Source: Nocardia testacea NBRC 100365
GTDB lineage: Bacteria; Actinomycetota; Actinomycetes; Mycobacteriales; Mycobacteriaceae
DNA: 50,274 bases
Reading direction: 5' to 3'
Assembly (NCBI RefSeq): GCF_000308775.1
Contig: NZ_BAGJ01000131.1
Location: 1 to 50,274, forward strand
Position numbers and translations under genes: made by a program. The stretch's first letter is position 1; the number at the start of each line of letters is the position of its first letter. Below the pieces are notes generated by a model. The model was not told the DNA's origin. It worked only from the letters and a program-made list of their open reading frames with translations, and did not search any database. Below, one piece after another: positions 8,844-17,179 of this stretch.

Positions 8844-9718
8844 CACTGGTCGTATCTCCTTGCGATTCTTCGTATTCGATCCCGCGAGGTCACCTCATCG
8901 AGCGCCGCGAACCGAAGTGTTTCGTACAGTGAGCGAAAGCGCGTCACATCATCGGCGTCCTCGAAGGTCATAGATCCGATTGCGCCCTCCGAGTGGACCA
9001 CAGTCGGCTCGTTATCCGGGAAGTCGAGCACGATGAAAGGCTGCACTACATCACCGGTCGGTAGCCCGGCAGCGAAGGGCAGCACCCGAAGAGCGATGTT
9101 GTCGTGTGTGCTCGTATCGGCGATTACCCGGCACTGATCCGCCATGATCCGCTTCGAACCAACCACCGTGTGCAGCGCATTCTCGTGCAGCAAGTACTCC
9201 ATCCGAGCTTTCGAGCGGCGCTGCACGAGCCGTCGCTGGCGCTGCATCCGCATTTCTACCCGGCTGTCGATCTGCTGCTCGGGGTCGTCCGGCGCGTAGG
9301 CGCGGTAGATCGCTCTGGCATAGTCGGCCGTTTGAAGAAGGCCGGGAATCACAAGCGGTTGGAAGAACCGGAAATCGGTGGCATACGCCTCCAGCTCGAG
9401 ATAGGAACTGAATCCCTCGTGCATAAAATGCCGATAGTTCTGCCACCAGACCTTGGTGTTCGATTCCGCCGCGATGGTCATCAGATACTGGGTGCGATCT
9501 TCCGGCAGATCGAAATAGCGGCAGAGGTATTCGACTTCCCGGACCTTGATCCGCTCATACTGCCCCAGTTCGATCCGGCTCAATGTCGCCCGGCTGAACT
9601 CGGTCTCCCGGGCCACCTGTTCCAGCGTCGAACCGCGTGCGTGGCGCGCATCGCGCAACGCTCTCCCCAGTTGCCGCCGCGGCAGTGTGGTGCCGCTGAG
9701 ATCCGCCTTGCTCGGCAT
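8843..9718 (-). CDS. Scr1-like helix-turn-helix regulator (DUF5753)
   Basis: This is a 291-residue cytoplasmic DNA-binding protein. The N-terminal XRE-type HTH (about residues 11-65, with ALRDARHARGSTLEQVARE then FSRATLSRIELGQY) is followed by the long DUF5753 domain (about 85-270), with motifs FFQPLVIPGLLQTADYARA and DNIALRVLPFAAG. The ATG at 9718 has GGGGAGG at a good distance and is chosen over a codon 7 residues earlier. It is coupled to the DUF397 gene. Families of this type regulate development or antibiotic production in Streptomyces; the target here is unknown, but repeats in its own promoter suggest autoregulation. Confidence 0.93.
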   Translation of the reverse strand: MPSKADLSGTTLPRRQLGRALRDARHARGSTLEQVARETEFSRATLSRIELGQYERIKVREVEYLCRYFDLPEDRTQYLMTIAAESNTKVWWQNYRHFMHEGFSSYLELEAYATDFRFFQPLVIPGLLQTADYARAIYRAYAPDDPEQQIDSRVEMRMQRQRRLVQRRSKARMEYLLHENALHTVVGSKRIMADQCRVIADTSTHDNIALRVLPFAAGLPTGDVVQPFIVLDFPDNEPTVVHSEGAIGSMTFEDADDVTRFRSLYETLRFAALDEVTSRDRIRRIARRYDQ

Positions 9719-9873
9719 CGTGCCTCCCCTGTTTCTCAACGAATCGCCCGGCGTTTCTCAGTTCGAGAACAATCGTAGGCAGGTACCGGGAAACGTGCTG
9801 CGACTTCCGATCGATCCCGTGACGGCCTCCCGCCGACCCACGCCGAGTCTGTGACCTGCAGCAACATAGCCGC
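9719..9873. promoter_or_regulatory. Divergent promoter region with repeats, candidate operator of the HTH regulator
   Basis: The word GTTTCTCA occurs twice 22 bases apart (9731-9738 and 9753-9760). The second copy is part of an inverted repeat TTCTC-agttc-GAGAA (9755-9769). This lies directly upstream of the HTH gene and between it and a divergent unknown gene, as an autoregulatory operator would. Binding is inferred, not shown. Confidence 0.4.
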
Positions 9874-10179
9874 ATGCCCGAGAGATACGGAAGTCGTTGT
9901 CGCAAAGACGCTTTCCCGGCCCCCGCCGACGCCACCGGCACACCCGCGCCGACGCGCCACACCGAATGCGAAGGCCGGCTGGCGGCCTGGCGACTCGATG
10001 GCGGGGCGATCCGGATCTTGGAGGTGCGCGATACTTCGGGTGTGGGCGTGCCCCTGCCCGACCGCACCTGCACCGACCTCGCGGATATGCGCGAGCGGTT
10101 CCCCGAATACGCCCGTCTGTGGGATGCGATCCGCCACGAGTTCTGGGCGCATACCGTCGCGCGGGGATTGCTCGGATGA
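9874..10179 (+). CDS. Hypothetical protein, upstream partner of the next gene
   Basis: This is a 101-residue cytoplasmic protein of unknown function. It has no signal peptide or membrane segment. The first 30 residues are rich in Pro, Ala and Thr, followed by a strand-rich middle (RLAAWRLDGGAIRILEVRD) and a helical end (MRERFPEYARLWDAIRHEFWAH). It overlaps the next gene by four bases (ATGA), so the two form a coupled pair. The gene diverges from the Scr1-like regulator, which may control it. The Shine-Dalgarno is weak, so the start is uncertain. I do not recognise the family. Confidence 0.6.
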   Translation: MPERYGSRCRKDAFPAPADATGTPAPTRHTECEGRLAAWRLDGGAIRILEVRDTSGVGVPLPDRTCTDLADMRERFPEYARLWDAIRHEFWAHTVARGLLG

Positions 10180-10754
10180 CCGCAATCCGCTACCCCGACG
10201 ACGAGTCGGTCGCTGAGATCACCGCGCATTTCCTGCCGGTCGTACCCGACGAGTCGCTGCCCGTACTGTTCGGATTCCGCTTCGACGGCGAAACGATCCA
10301 CGCCGAATGCGCCGAGGTCGATCCGAGCCGGGGCGTCACGGATCCGAATCCGATCCATGCGGCGGCCGCCCGGGTGCGCGCCGTCCTCGGCCCCGGCATG
10401 TTCGGACTCGGTTTCGTCTTCCTCGTTTTCGCCGATCAACTGGAATCCCGCGGCACCGCCCGGCATATCCCGGCACCCGTCCGTACCGCCGCGGCGCGGC
10501 TGCCCGCCGGATCGGATGTCCTCGCGGCCGCCACCATCGATGCCACCGGTCGTCAGTGGTGGGCGGTCCGCCCCCACCACTGCGGCGCCGACCCGATACT
10601 CCTGCGGCTCCCCGCCGTCGCGCCGCGGGATTGGTGCCTACCCGAATCCATCGACGCGTTCCTGTGGACGGCCGCGTTGGCTCTCGACGACGCCAACCAT
10701 CCGCATCTACTGAGGCTTCGGATCACGAACCCGCGCGAACGGGCCGGACTGTGA
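10176..10754 (+). CDS. Hypothetical protein coupled to the preceding gene
   Basis: This 192-residue protein does not belong to a family I recognise. It has no signal sequence. A glycine/phenylalanine-rich hydrophobic patch near residues 64-88 (GPGMFGLGFVFLVFADQL) looks like a buried core rather than a membrane helix. Charged segments with several His and Trp residues follow (QWWAVRPHHCGADPILLR). The start is the ATG inside the ATGA overlap with the upstream gene. The pair lies between the HTH/DUF397 unit and the ESX-associated genes, and nothing ties it firmly to either. Confidence 0.65.
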   Translation: MTAIRYPDDESVAEITAHFLPVVPDESLPVLFGFRFDGETIHAECAEVDPSRGVTDPNPIHAAAARVRAVLGPGMFGLGFVFLVFADQLESRGTARHIPAPVRTAAARLPAGSDVLAAATIDATGRQWWAVRPHHCGADPILLRLPAVAPRDWCLPESIDAFLWTAALALDDANHPHLLRLRITNPRERAGL

Positions 10755-10849
10755 GTGGTCCCCGTGTCCGCCTGCGGCGCCCCCGGATCGGGAGGGCAAT
10801 CGTCGGCACTCGACGGCAGGCCGGCCCGCTATGCCCCCGAAGCCGGCGC

Positions 10850-11623
10850 TCACCAGGCGTCGGCGCGCTCCTCTGCCAACCGGCGCCAGGCCAGATCCAG
10901 CCAACTGCCGAAATGGCGGGTCAACTCGGCCGGGGTGGCCGGGCGCACGGTGACATGAGTGCCGCGCTGTTCGGTGTAGCGGCCGTCGCCGGTGATGTCG
11001 TGCCATTCCAGCGACCGGAGCGGGTCGGCATTCGCGTCGAATCGCCCCATCCGCAACACCGCGCAACCGCCACCGTCGGCCTGTCTCCGGACCAGCCGCC
11101 GATACCGCTCCCGGGCGCGGGTGCGCTGCGGATTCTCGAACTGCTCCGGCCGGGAATCCACATCGTCAGGATGGAAGGTTTCGGGTCCCGCCGTCCCGGG
11201 CGCACACCCGGGCAACGCGGCCACCAGCCGGGCCGCCAGCTGCTCCGGCCGCAACAGTCGCACCTGGATCGACCCGAAGTCGTCGGCATTACCGGCCTGA
11301 CTCATCGTCACCGCATGACTCTCGTTGCGCGCGCCCACGATCCGGTAGTTGCGCATATCGCCACGTCCGGTGCTGCGTTTGTGCGCGACCGTGCCACCGA
11401 AGATCGCGATATGCATTTTCGAGGTGCCCAGCGTATCCAGGGCCACCTGAATAGTGGCGCGTTCCTCCCGCGTATACCGCTCCCGCACCGCGAGGCGATG
11501 CGCCCGGGCTTCGTCGTTGAAAGCGAAACGGCTGGTGTAGCGCAGTGGGCTGGGGAACCGGTCGTAGGCGTCGCTGTACCACAGCGCCGCGAAATCGTCC
11601 GGCTCCCACGTCCACTCGGACAT
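10850..11623 (-). CDS. ESX secretion-associated protein EspG family
   Basis: This 257-residue protein matches the EspG family: cytoplasmic chaperones that bind PE/PPE-type substrates of type VII (ESX) secretion and hand them to the machinery. Supporting features are the N-terminal W-x-W-x-P-D start (SEWTWEPDDFAALWYSD), the middle strand set with MHIAIFGGTVAHKRSTGRGD, and the C-terminal RPATPAELTRHFGSWLDLAW. Length fits EspG (about 250-290). It is last in a minus-strand group with a PPE/WXG-like gene and a small helical gene, which are plausible clients. No EccB/C/D, mycosin or ATPase genes are nearby, so it must work with a secretion core encoded elsewhere. Confidence 0.85.
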   Translation of the reverse strand: MSEWTWEPDDFAALWYSDAYDRFPSPLRYTSRFAFNDEARAHRLAVRERYTREERATIQVALDTLGTSKMHIAIFGGTVAHKRSTGRGDMRNYRIVGARNESHAVTMSQAGNADDFGSIQVRLLRPEQLAARLVAALPGCAPGTAGPETFHPDDVDSRPEQFENPQRTRARERYRRLVRRQADGGGCAVLRMGRFDANADPLRSLEWHDITGDGRYTEQRGTHVTVRPATPAELTRHFGSWLDLAWRRLAEERADAW

Positions 11624-11749
11624 CGATCATTCCCCTTGTCGTATGCGATACAGCAGTTTCGGCAGGACAGAAGTATTCGGGTGGTTCCGCTGTGGAGCGG
11701 AACCACCCAGGGTCCGGCCGTTCACCGGACACGGCGAAAACCGGAGTGG

Positions 11750-12895
11750 TTATTCGGGGTTGGAGCCGATCACTCCGCCGGGGATGGTCCGCGGCGTCTC
11801 GCCCAGCAGCTCGTCGGTGTTCTCCTGGTTGATCAGGTAATCGGGTGTCGAACGGTTGGATTCCTCGTCCTTGCCGCCACCACGCCCCCCGGCCCCGGCG
11901 CCCATCGGCATACCTGTCATACCACGGTTTCCGGATGCGGTGGACGCGGCGGTGGTGGCACCGGCCGGTGTGCCCTGAGTCGTGTTCGGGGCGCCGGAAA
12001 CAGTCCGTCCCGGTGCCTGGGTTTCGGGAGAACCTGTGGGGGTTCCCGGCGAACCCGGGCTCGTGGTCAGGCCGGACGGAGTGGTGCTCGCCGGGACCGT
12101 GGGTGTGGTGGAAGTCGGCAGGTCCGTACCCGCCGGCACAGTGGTGGTTTCACCGGGATCGGCGGTGGTCGGCTGACTCGTCTGCTCGTCGCCGGGAGTC
12201 TCGGGTTGGCTCTGGGGCTCCTCCTCCGACTCGCCGGGAGTCTCACCGGTGGGGGTTTCACCAGGTGCGGTCGCCGTAGGGCCGCCGGTATCCGAGGTGG
12301 TGGGGTTCGACGTACCGGGATACCCGCCGGGCGGGGGTGCGGGGATATCGGTGGTGCTGGTCGGGCCGACAGGAACCGGGATCACCGGGACCTTGGTGTC
12401 GAGCTGACCGAACGGGGTGACGTAGTGGGTGGTCATGGCCACCCGAGCCTCCTGGGTCCGCCGCGAGATCTCGTCGTCGTGGACCAACGGGTTCCACCAA
12501 CTATCGAAGATCCCGTCGGTGTCCATCGGCTCGCCGATGCTGTTTTTGGTGTTGACAATGGCCTCGGCCGCACTACGAACACCAGCAGACAATGCCTCCA
12601 GAGCGGGGGTCACGGGGCGGGCGTAATTATCGATGTAGTCCTGAATGGCCTGTTTGGACTGATCAGCGGCCGGCCCAGACCAGGCTTGGGCCAGCGAGGC
12701 CTGCATGGAACGGATGAAAGTCTCTACACCCTGTTCCCACAGCTGACGTATCTGCCAGTACTTATCAGCCTGGTCCACTGCGTCCTTTACGAGCAGTGGA
12801 TTGAATGCATTCTTGATCTTGGGATGCTCCCAGCTATCCGGGTTCTCCCCACCATTCTGAATAGTCGGATTCTCGTAGTCCGGCATGTTACTCAT
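11750..12895 (-). CDS. WXG/PPE-like ESX substrate with a long Pro/Thr/Ser-rich tail
   Basis: This 381-residue protein is probably exported by type VII secretion. Residues 1-130 are predicted helical, with a W-x-G turn (AWSGPAADQSKQAIQDY near residue 70), as in WXG100 and PPE proteins. Residues about 150-330 form a low-complexity region rich in Pro, Thr, Gly, Ser and Glu, followed by a Gly/Met stretch (MTGMPMGAGAGGRGGG) and a charged C-terminus. There is no Sec signal. Its ATG overlaps the stop of the small upstream gene (ATGA), and EspG is encoded 126 bases downstream. The disordered tail suggests a surface or wall-spanning role; the function is unknown. Confidence 0.75.
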   Translation of the reverse strand: MSNMPDYENPTIQNGGENPDSWEHPKIKNAFNPLLVKDAVDQADKYWQIRQLWEQGVETFIRSMQASLAQAWSGPAADQSKQAIQDYIDNYARPVTPALEALSAGVRSAAEAIVNTKNSIGEPMDTDGIFDSWWNPLVHDDEISRRTQEARVAMTTHYVTPFGQLDTKVPVIPVPVGPTSTTDIPAPPPGGYPGTSNPTTSDTGGPTATAPGETPTGETPGESEEEPQSQPETPGDEQTSQPTTADPGETTTVPAGTDLPTSTTPTVPASTTPSGLTTSPGSPGTPTGSPETQAPGRTVSGAPNTTQGTPAGATTAASTASGNRGMTGMPMGAGAGGRGGGKDEESNRSTPDYLINQENTDELLGETPRTIPGGVIGSNPE

Positions 12896-13365
12896 CTGGT
12901 GCTTCCATCGGGAAGTATGTACGGGCCGGAGGTCGGCGCGGCCAGAGCTCGCTGGGGAAGCGTGGCCTCGAGCGAATGGTAGGCGGCAGCCCATTCACTG
13001 TCCGCCTGCATCATCCGATCACGCATGATCCGATATACGTCTTGGATGTCCTGAACTATCCGGACGTGCTGATCCATGATCTCGTAAACACCGTTGCCGT
13101 CGGGCGCACCCTGCGCCTTCACCTTATAGCGACCGACCATGGCACGAGCGGAACTAAGATCGTCGTCGGCCTCACCCAGCCCCCAGTGGTCCTGGCGAGA
13201 TATTTCACCTGCGATACGCTTAATTTGCTCGATCACCCCTAGAAACAGGCTACAGTCGCGATCCAAGTTGATGAACTCTTCCGGAGCCATCCGGACAGTA
13301 ATCTGTCCCTCATTCGCCGCATTGATCATGTTGGTCATCGGCCGCGGCGCTGCTTCATCACTCAT
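12892..13365 (-). CDS. Small helical ESX-associated protein
   Basis: This 157-residue protein is predicted to be mostly helical, with no signal peptide or membrane segment. It has WGLGEADDDLSSARAMVGRY near the middle and DSEWAAAYHSLEATLP near the end, which recall the paired-helix layout of Esx/PE-like proteins, although a canonical central WXG is not clear. A GGAGGG lies just upstream of the ATG at 13365. It is coupled by ATGA to the WXG/PPE-like gene, so the two products probably form a heterodimer, as PE/PPE and Esx pairs do. This is inference from arrangement and composition. Confidence 0.65.
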   Translation of the reverse strand: MSDEAAPRPMTNMINAANEGQITVRMAPEEFINLDRDCSLFLGVIEQIKRIAGEISRQDHWGLGEADDDLSSARAMVGRYKVKAQGAPDGNGVYEIMDQHVRIVQDIQDVYRIMRDRMMQADSEWAAAYHSLEATLPQRALAAPTSGPYILPDGSTR

Positions 13366-13407
13366 ACTGCCATCCCTCCCATAGCAACAATCTGGATACC
13401 AACTGGA

Positions 13408-13974
13408 TCACGCTCCTACCGGGATAGTAGGTGCAACTTTCTCGGCCAGCGTCCGCGCAAGGTCACAAGTATTGAGATGGCCGGTCTTGCGATTCGAAGA
13501 CGAATTCGTCAATCCGAACTCCAGACTGCCCCCGGTCATCTCCACATTGACATAGCAGGATTCTTCCGCATGAGCCTCCAACTGTCGCGTGGAGAGCGCC
13601 CGGCGACTACCGATCGTGAATTCCGTTGCCTCAGGGAAGTTTTTACCTCGCACCATGTCCAGCGTGACGTTCGTCGTCACGATGCTGGCAGCGTAACCGT
13701 CGGTCTGCACCCACATGCATCCTTGGCGCTTTACCCCGCTCGACAAATCAGAACTATCTGGGATCTTCTGCTCGAGCCCCTCAGAATCGAGGACGCTTTG
13801 CGGGATGTCAGTACATGGGTCGAACCCTGCCGGAACATTGGCTGCGAGACTTGGCGACTCTGAAGTCTCAGTGGGAGTCGCACTGTCTGTCGACGATTCA
13901 CACCCTGTCAGCGTCAGCACCGCCCCGCACACCAGCGCAACAATCAACCGCCCCCGACCCGCTGTGGCCACCAT
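13408..13974 (-). CDS. DUF3558 family lipoprotein
   Basis: This 188-residue lipoprotein has a signal peptide with a clear lipobox (LTLTGC, Cys at residue 24), then a Ser/Thr/Glu-rich linker. The DUF3558 domain follows, with the typical FDPCTDIPQSVL start, a GCMWVQTDG segment and a final NTCDLARTLAEKVAP, whose cysteines probably form disulfides outside the cell. These lipoproteins are abundant in Nocardia and Mycobacterium and have no assigned function. The ATG at 13974 has GGAGG seven bases upstream. It is first in the minus-strand group that leads into the ESX-associated genes, 42 bases ahead of the next start, and may be cotranscribed with them. Confidence 0.9.
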   Translation of the reverse strand: MVATAGRGRLIVALVCGAVLTLTGCESSTDSATPTETSESPSLAANVPAGFDPCTDIPQSVLDSEGLEQKIPDSSDLSSGVKRQGCMWVQTDGYAASIVTTNVTLDMVRGKNFPEATEFTIGSRRALSTRQLEAHAEESCYVNVEMTGGSLEFGLTNSSSNRKTGHLNTCDLARTLAEKVAPTIPVGA

Positions 13975-14327
13975 GCCTCATCCTCCACCGCCGATGACAC
14001 CACTGGTCCGGTATGGGGAGGACCGGCGTCTCCGCCCCCTGCTGCCGGCTCGTCCAGACGTTACCGGCGCTAAAAACTCGACGCAACCGCCCAGTTCCCT
14101 CACCTGCACGCATAGTCGCTACGCCAGCGAATTCGCCACCCTGCTCACCAACCCACGGCGGTTGCCGAACCAAATCCCCTGAACACCTGCGGAAACTCGT
14201 TTCCCTCGAACGCTTTTCGCTCGTAGCAGGGCCGCGTACCTGCGGTGTGGCATACGTCGAATGCCCCACCCGCCGGGCCTACAGTACCGGCTTGGCACCG
14301 TCCGACGGTTCTCGCGAGAATGCCGGG
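13975..14327. other. Divergent intergenic region
   Basis: These 353 bases lie between the divergent lipoprotein and FGE-like genes and should hold both promoters. The plus-strand frame of the FGE-like gene stays open back to 14013, but its translation there is Cys/Arg/Pro-rich and unlike a protein domain, so I treat it as non-coding. I see no strong repeat, hairpin or RNA gene. Confidence 0.4.
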
Positions 14328-15275
14328 GTGACCCATGCCGATCTGACCGCCGCCCGGTGGCGGGAACTGTCCGATGAATCGGCGACGCGGGTTGCGCGTG
14401 CCATAGCCCGCGAGAACAACGCGGAGCTTATCGGTGTCCACCGCCACGAGTACGCGGGTCGGCACCAGCGTATTGCCTTGTTCGCCCGGGCCGGTACGCG
14501 GTTCTCGCTGGTCCCGGGAGGTCGGGTGCGACTCGGCTACGACGGGGGCCGGTTCGTCCCGTCGCCACACCAGGCGGCCGATTTCGCCGAGAGCGCCGAG
14601 GAGTACGGCCTGCCGGTGATCACAGCTTTCGTCGACACCATGACCTCCCCGGAGCGGATGGTGGACCTTCCCGCGATGCTCGTCGGGGTGGAGGCGCTGG
14701 ATCCATGCCTGGTGAGTGTGCCGGCCGATGATCCGCGGGTCCTCGAGTTGATCGCGGAATCCGGTGCTCGGCCCGGCGCCACAATTATGCTGTCGGGCGC
14801 GGACGGAGGTCTGAAGGTCGAGTTCGACGAGCTGGGGCAGGTGCGTCACGCCCAAGTGGTCGAACAGGTTTCCTACGAGCAGGCGTTGCACGCGACGGCC
14901 GCGCTGGGAGTGCGGGCGAGCACCCCGGACGAATGGGAGTATGCCTGCGGCGCCGGAGCCTCCACCCTGTTCCGCTGGGGTGACGACAGCTTGGACGGCG
15001 GCTATCCGTTCGATCATTCGGCAGGGCCACACCGGGAGGCGAACCTGTGGGGTCTCATGATCGGCCAAGATCCGTACCGGCACGAGTTCACCACCGAGCG
15101 AGCCGTCGTCTGTGGTGGTGACGGGGGCAGCGCCACGTGCGGCGGCACCGGGTTCTTCCTGGGGTGGCTCACACTGGCGACCGCTTACCGTGACAAAGAT
15201 TTCGGGGCATGGCTCGACTCCGAGGACCGGTACGTCACCGAATTGCTCATCCGGCCGGTCGCCGAGTTGGTTTGA
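14328..15275 (+). CDS. Formylglycine-generating-enzyme-like (SUMF1-fold) protein
   Basis: This is a protein of about 315 residues. Its C-terminal third carries the SUMF1/FGE-fold signature (RASTPDEWEYACGAGASTLF then RWGDD, and GFFLGWLTLATAYRD). The N-terminal part (to about residue 190) is a separate mixed domain, with HEYAGRHQRIALFARAG and a hydrophobic VPADDPRVLELI strand. The paired active-site cysteines of true formylglycine-generating enzymes are not obvious, so it may have lost or changed activity. I place the start at the GTG at 14328, where coherent sequence (VTHADLTAARWRELSD) begins. No sulfatase gene is adjacent. Confidence 0.7.
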   Translation: MTHADLTAARWRELSDESATRVARAIARENNAELIGVHRHEYAGRHQRIALFARAGTRFSLVPGGRVRLGYDGGRFVPSPHQAADFAESAEEYGLPVITAFVDTMTSPERMVDLPAMLVGVEALDPCLVSVPADDPRVLELIAESGARPGATIMLSGADGGLKVEFDELGQVRHAQVVEQVSYEQALHATAALGVRASTPDEWEYACGAGASTLFRWGDDSLDGGYPFDHSAGPHREANLWGLMIGQDPYRHEFTTERAVVCGGDGGSATCGGTGFFLGWLTLATAYRDKDFGAWLDSEDRYVTELLIRPVAELV

Positions 15276-15515
15276 GGGCTTCGCACGTTCGTTGAATCCC
15301 GCAGCGCGGTGTCCCGAGAGTATTTGGTGATGATGGCCCCCTTGCGAGTGCAGCGATTACAACGCTTATTCACCGCGGATTCTGCGGCGAATAGGCCTTC
15401 GATTCTCCGCATGAGCCTTGTCCGCGCCGCCGCCGAACAAGCACCCCCGAATCATCACTCCCATGGCACAGGCCGGGCCGCACCCAGCGCCGAACTCGAC
15501 CCGGCGCAGCCCCGC

Positions 15516-16880
15516 TCAGAGCCCCAGAACCAGTTTCGCGGTGGTGAAGTAGATGATCAGCCCGGTCGCGTCGACCAGCGTCGTGACCATGGGCGCCGAC
15601 ACCACCGCCGGGTCGATGCGCAGCCGCTTGGCCAGCAGCGGCATGGTGCCGCCGATGGTGGCGGCCCAGGCACAGATGAGCACCAGGGTGACCCCGACTA
15701 CCACCGCGACCCGGGGGCCGACGAACAACCCGCCGATGATCACACCGACCACAGCGAGCATGGTCCCGAGAACCAACCCCACCCGACACTCACGCCAGAT
15801 GACCTTGAACAGGTCGCCGCCGCGCACCTCACCGACCGCGACCGCGCGCACACAGGCCGTGGCGGCCTGAGCGCCGGCGTTGCCGCCCGCGCCGATGAGC
15901 AGCGGAATGAACAGCGCCAGTTGCGCGGCCTGTTCGAGGGTGGCTTCGAAGAATCCGGTCACGCTGACCGTCAGTGTGGCCGCCACCAGCAGCAGCATCA
16001 GCCACAGAGCGCGGTAGCGGGCGAGCTGGAACACCCCGGCCGCCATGTAGTGCCCTTCCCAGGGCGCCGAACCGGCCTGTTTGGCGACGTCCTCGCTGTC
16101 GGCGGCCTCGATGACCTCGACGGCGTCGTCGATGGTGAGCAGCCCGACCAGCCGATCCTCGCTGTCGACCACGGGCAGGTTGATGTCGTTGGTCTCGCGC
16201 ATGAGGCGCGCGGCCTTCTCCGCCGAATCGGTGGCGCGGACGAACGCGGGTTCGGTGACGACGAGGTCGGCGACCATGGTGTCGGGGCCGGTGAGGACGA
16301 GCTCGCGCAGCTCCACGATGCCCTGGAGGCGGCGGCCGGCGTCGACCACGGGGAGGGTGTAGACCGTTTCGGCGTTACCGCCCTTGAGCCGGACCGTGCG
16401 CAGGGCGTCGGCGACGGTGAGGGTGCCGGGAATCGCGACGACCTCGGGCGACATGTACCGGCCGACCGAGCCCTCGGGGTAGCCGAGCAGTGCGGCGGTC
16501 ATCCGGCGTTCGCGGGGGCTCAGCCCGGCGAGGGCTTTCTTCGCCACCTTGGCCGGCGCTTCGCGCAGCATGCGGGCGCGGTCGTCGGGTGCCATGCCCT
16601 CGACGAGTTCGCGGAAACTCTGGTCGCGTAGACCCTGCAGGATCTGCTGCTGATCGACGGGCTCGAGTTCCTCGAACACCGCGAGCGCCAGGTCCTTGTC
16701 CAGCAATCGGAACGCGACACCGGCCTCGACGGCGTTCATCCGCGCGAGTTCGTCGGCGATGACGTGCGGCGGGTGATTGTCCAGCCAGTGCAGCGCGGCA
16801 TCGACGCGGTGGCTCTCGACCACGTCCTGGAGGGATTCCGACAGCGTCGTCGGCACTTCGATGAGATCGATCTGCGACAT
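15516..16880 (-). CDS. mgtE: Magnesium transporter MgtE
   Basis: This is a 454-residue magnesium channel of the cytoplasmic membrane. In order there are the MgtE N-domain (residues 1-125, superhelical, with VDQQQILQGL), two CBS domains (about 135-260, with MSPEVVAIPGTLTVADALRT and VVDSEDRLVGLLTIDDAVE) and the five-helix pore domain, with the family motif FIPLLIGAGGNAGAQAAT near residue 327 and a final TTLVDATGLIIYF. The cytosolic domains close the pore when internal magnesium is high. The ATG at 16880 has GAGGAC nearby. It is preceded by a 21-codon leader ORF, so expression is probably controlled in the 5' leader. Confidence 0.97.
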   Translation of the reverse strand: MSQIDLIEVPTTLSESLQDVVESHRVDAALHWLDNHPPHVIADELARMNAVEAGVAFRLLDKDLALAVFEELEPVDQQQILQGLRDQSFRELVEGMAPDDRARMLREAPAKVAKKALAGLSPRERRMTAALLGYPEGSVGRYMSPEVVAIPGTLTVADALRTVRLKGGNAETVYTLPVVDAGRRLQGIVELRELVLTGPDTMVADLVVTEPAFVRATDSAEKAARLMRETNDINLPVVDSEDRLVGLLTIDDAVEVIEAADSEDVAKQAGSAPWEGHYMAAGVFQLARYRALWLMLLLVAATLTVSVTGFFEATLEQAAQLALFIPLLIGAGGNAGAQAATACVRAVAVGEVRGGDLFKVIWRECRVGLVLGTMLAVVGVIIGGLFVGPRVAVVVGVTLVLICAWAATIGGTMPLLAKRLRIDPAVVSAPMVTTLVDATGLIIYFTTAKLVLGL

Positions 16881-16968
16881 GAGAAGTCCTCGGCACAGCA
16901 GTGAGTTGCGAGTGATTTCGAAGGAAAGTCACACCGCGAGGCGCCGAGCCGGGCCGCTCCGCCGACAG

Positions 16969-17034
16969 TTACTGCAAGCGGAAACGCGGGCGGACGACGC
17001 CGCGCGGCCTTCGACTGGGAGGTTCGCTGCGCAT
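16969..17034 (-). CDS. Short Pro/Arg-rich leader ORF upstream of mgtE
   Basis: This is a 21-codon reading frame: ATG at 17034, TAA at 16969-16971. It has an excellent Shine-Dalgarno, AGGAGGTGG (17050-17042), seven bases before the ATG, much stronger than that of mgtE itself. The peptide begins MRSEPPSRRPRG and is rich in Arg and Pro. It ends 88 bases before the mgtE start. The enterobacterial mgtA leader peptide MgtL is likewise short, Glu/Pro-rich near its start and Arg-rich later, and senses Mg2+ through its effect on translation. The ORF and its ribosome site are seen directly; a Mg2+-sensing role is inference from position and composition. Confidence 0.7.
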   Translation of the reverse strand: MRSEPPSRRPRGVVRPRFRLQ

Positions 17035-17179
17035 TGCAACACCACCTCCTCTTAGGTCGCCGCTACGCGCGTGGGTGCACGCCCGATCCGGATAACTGTC
17101 TGTGAATGCGAACGCATTCTTGATCAGAATACATCCTGACCACGGGAAGTCCGCATCGAAAGGTTCGTCACACGGCGTT

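Noticed and set aside
10307..12982. An 891-codon plus-strand frame over the EspG and WXG/PPE-like genes
   Set aside because: Arg/Gly-rich shadow. The minus-strand proteins have recognisable motifs.
15276..15515. A 75-codon minus-strand frame after the FGE-like gene
   Set aside because: Arg/Ser-rich, mostly antisense to the FGE-like gene, no start context.
17041..17110. M-box (Mg2+ riboswitch) upstream of mgtE
   Set aside because: The conserved M-box core sequences are not recognisable; the leader ORF explains this region better. A covariance-model search would settle it.
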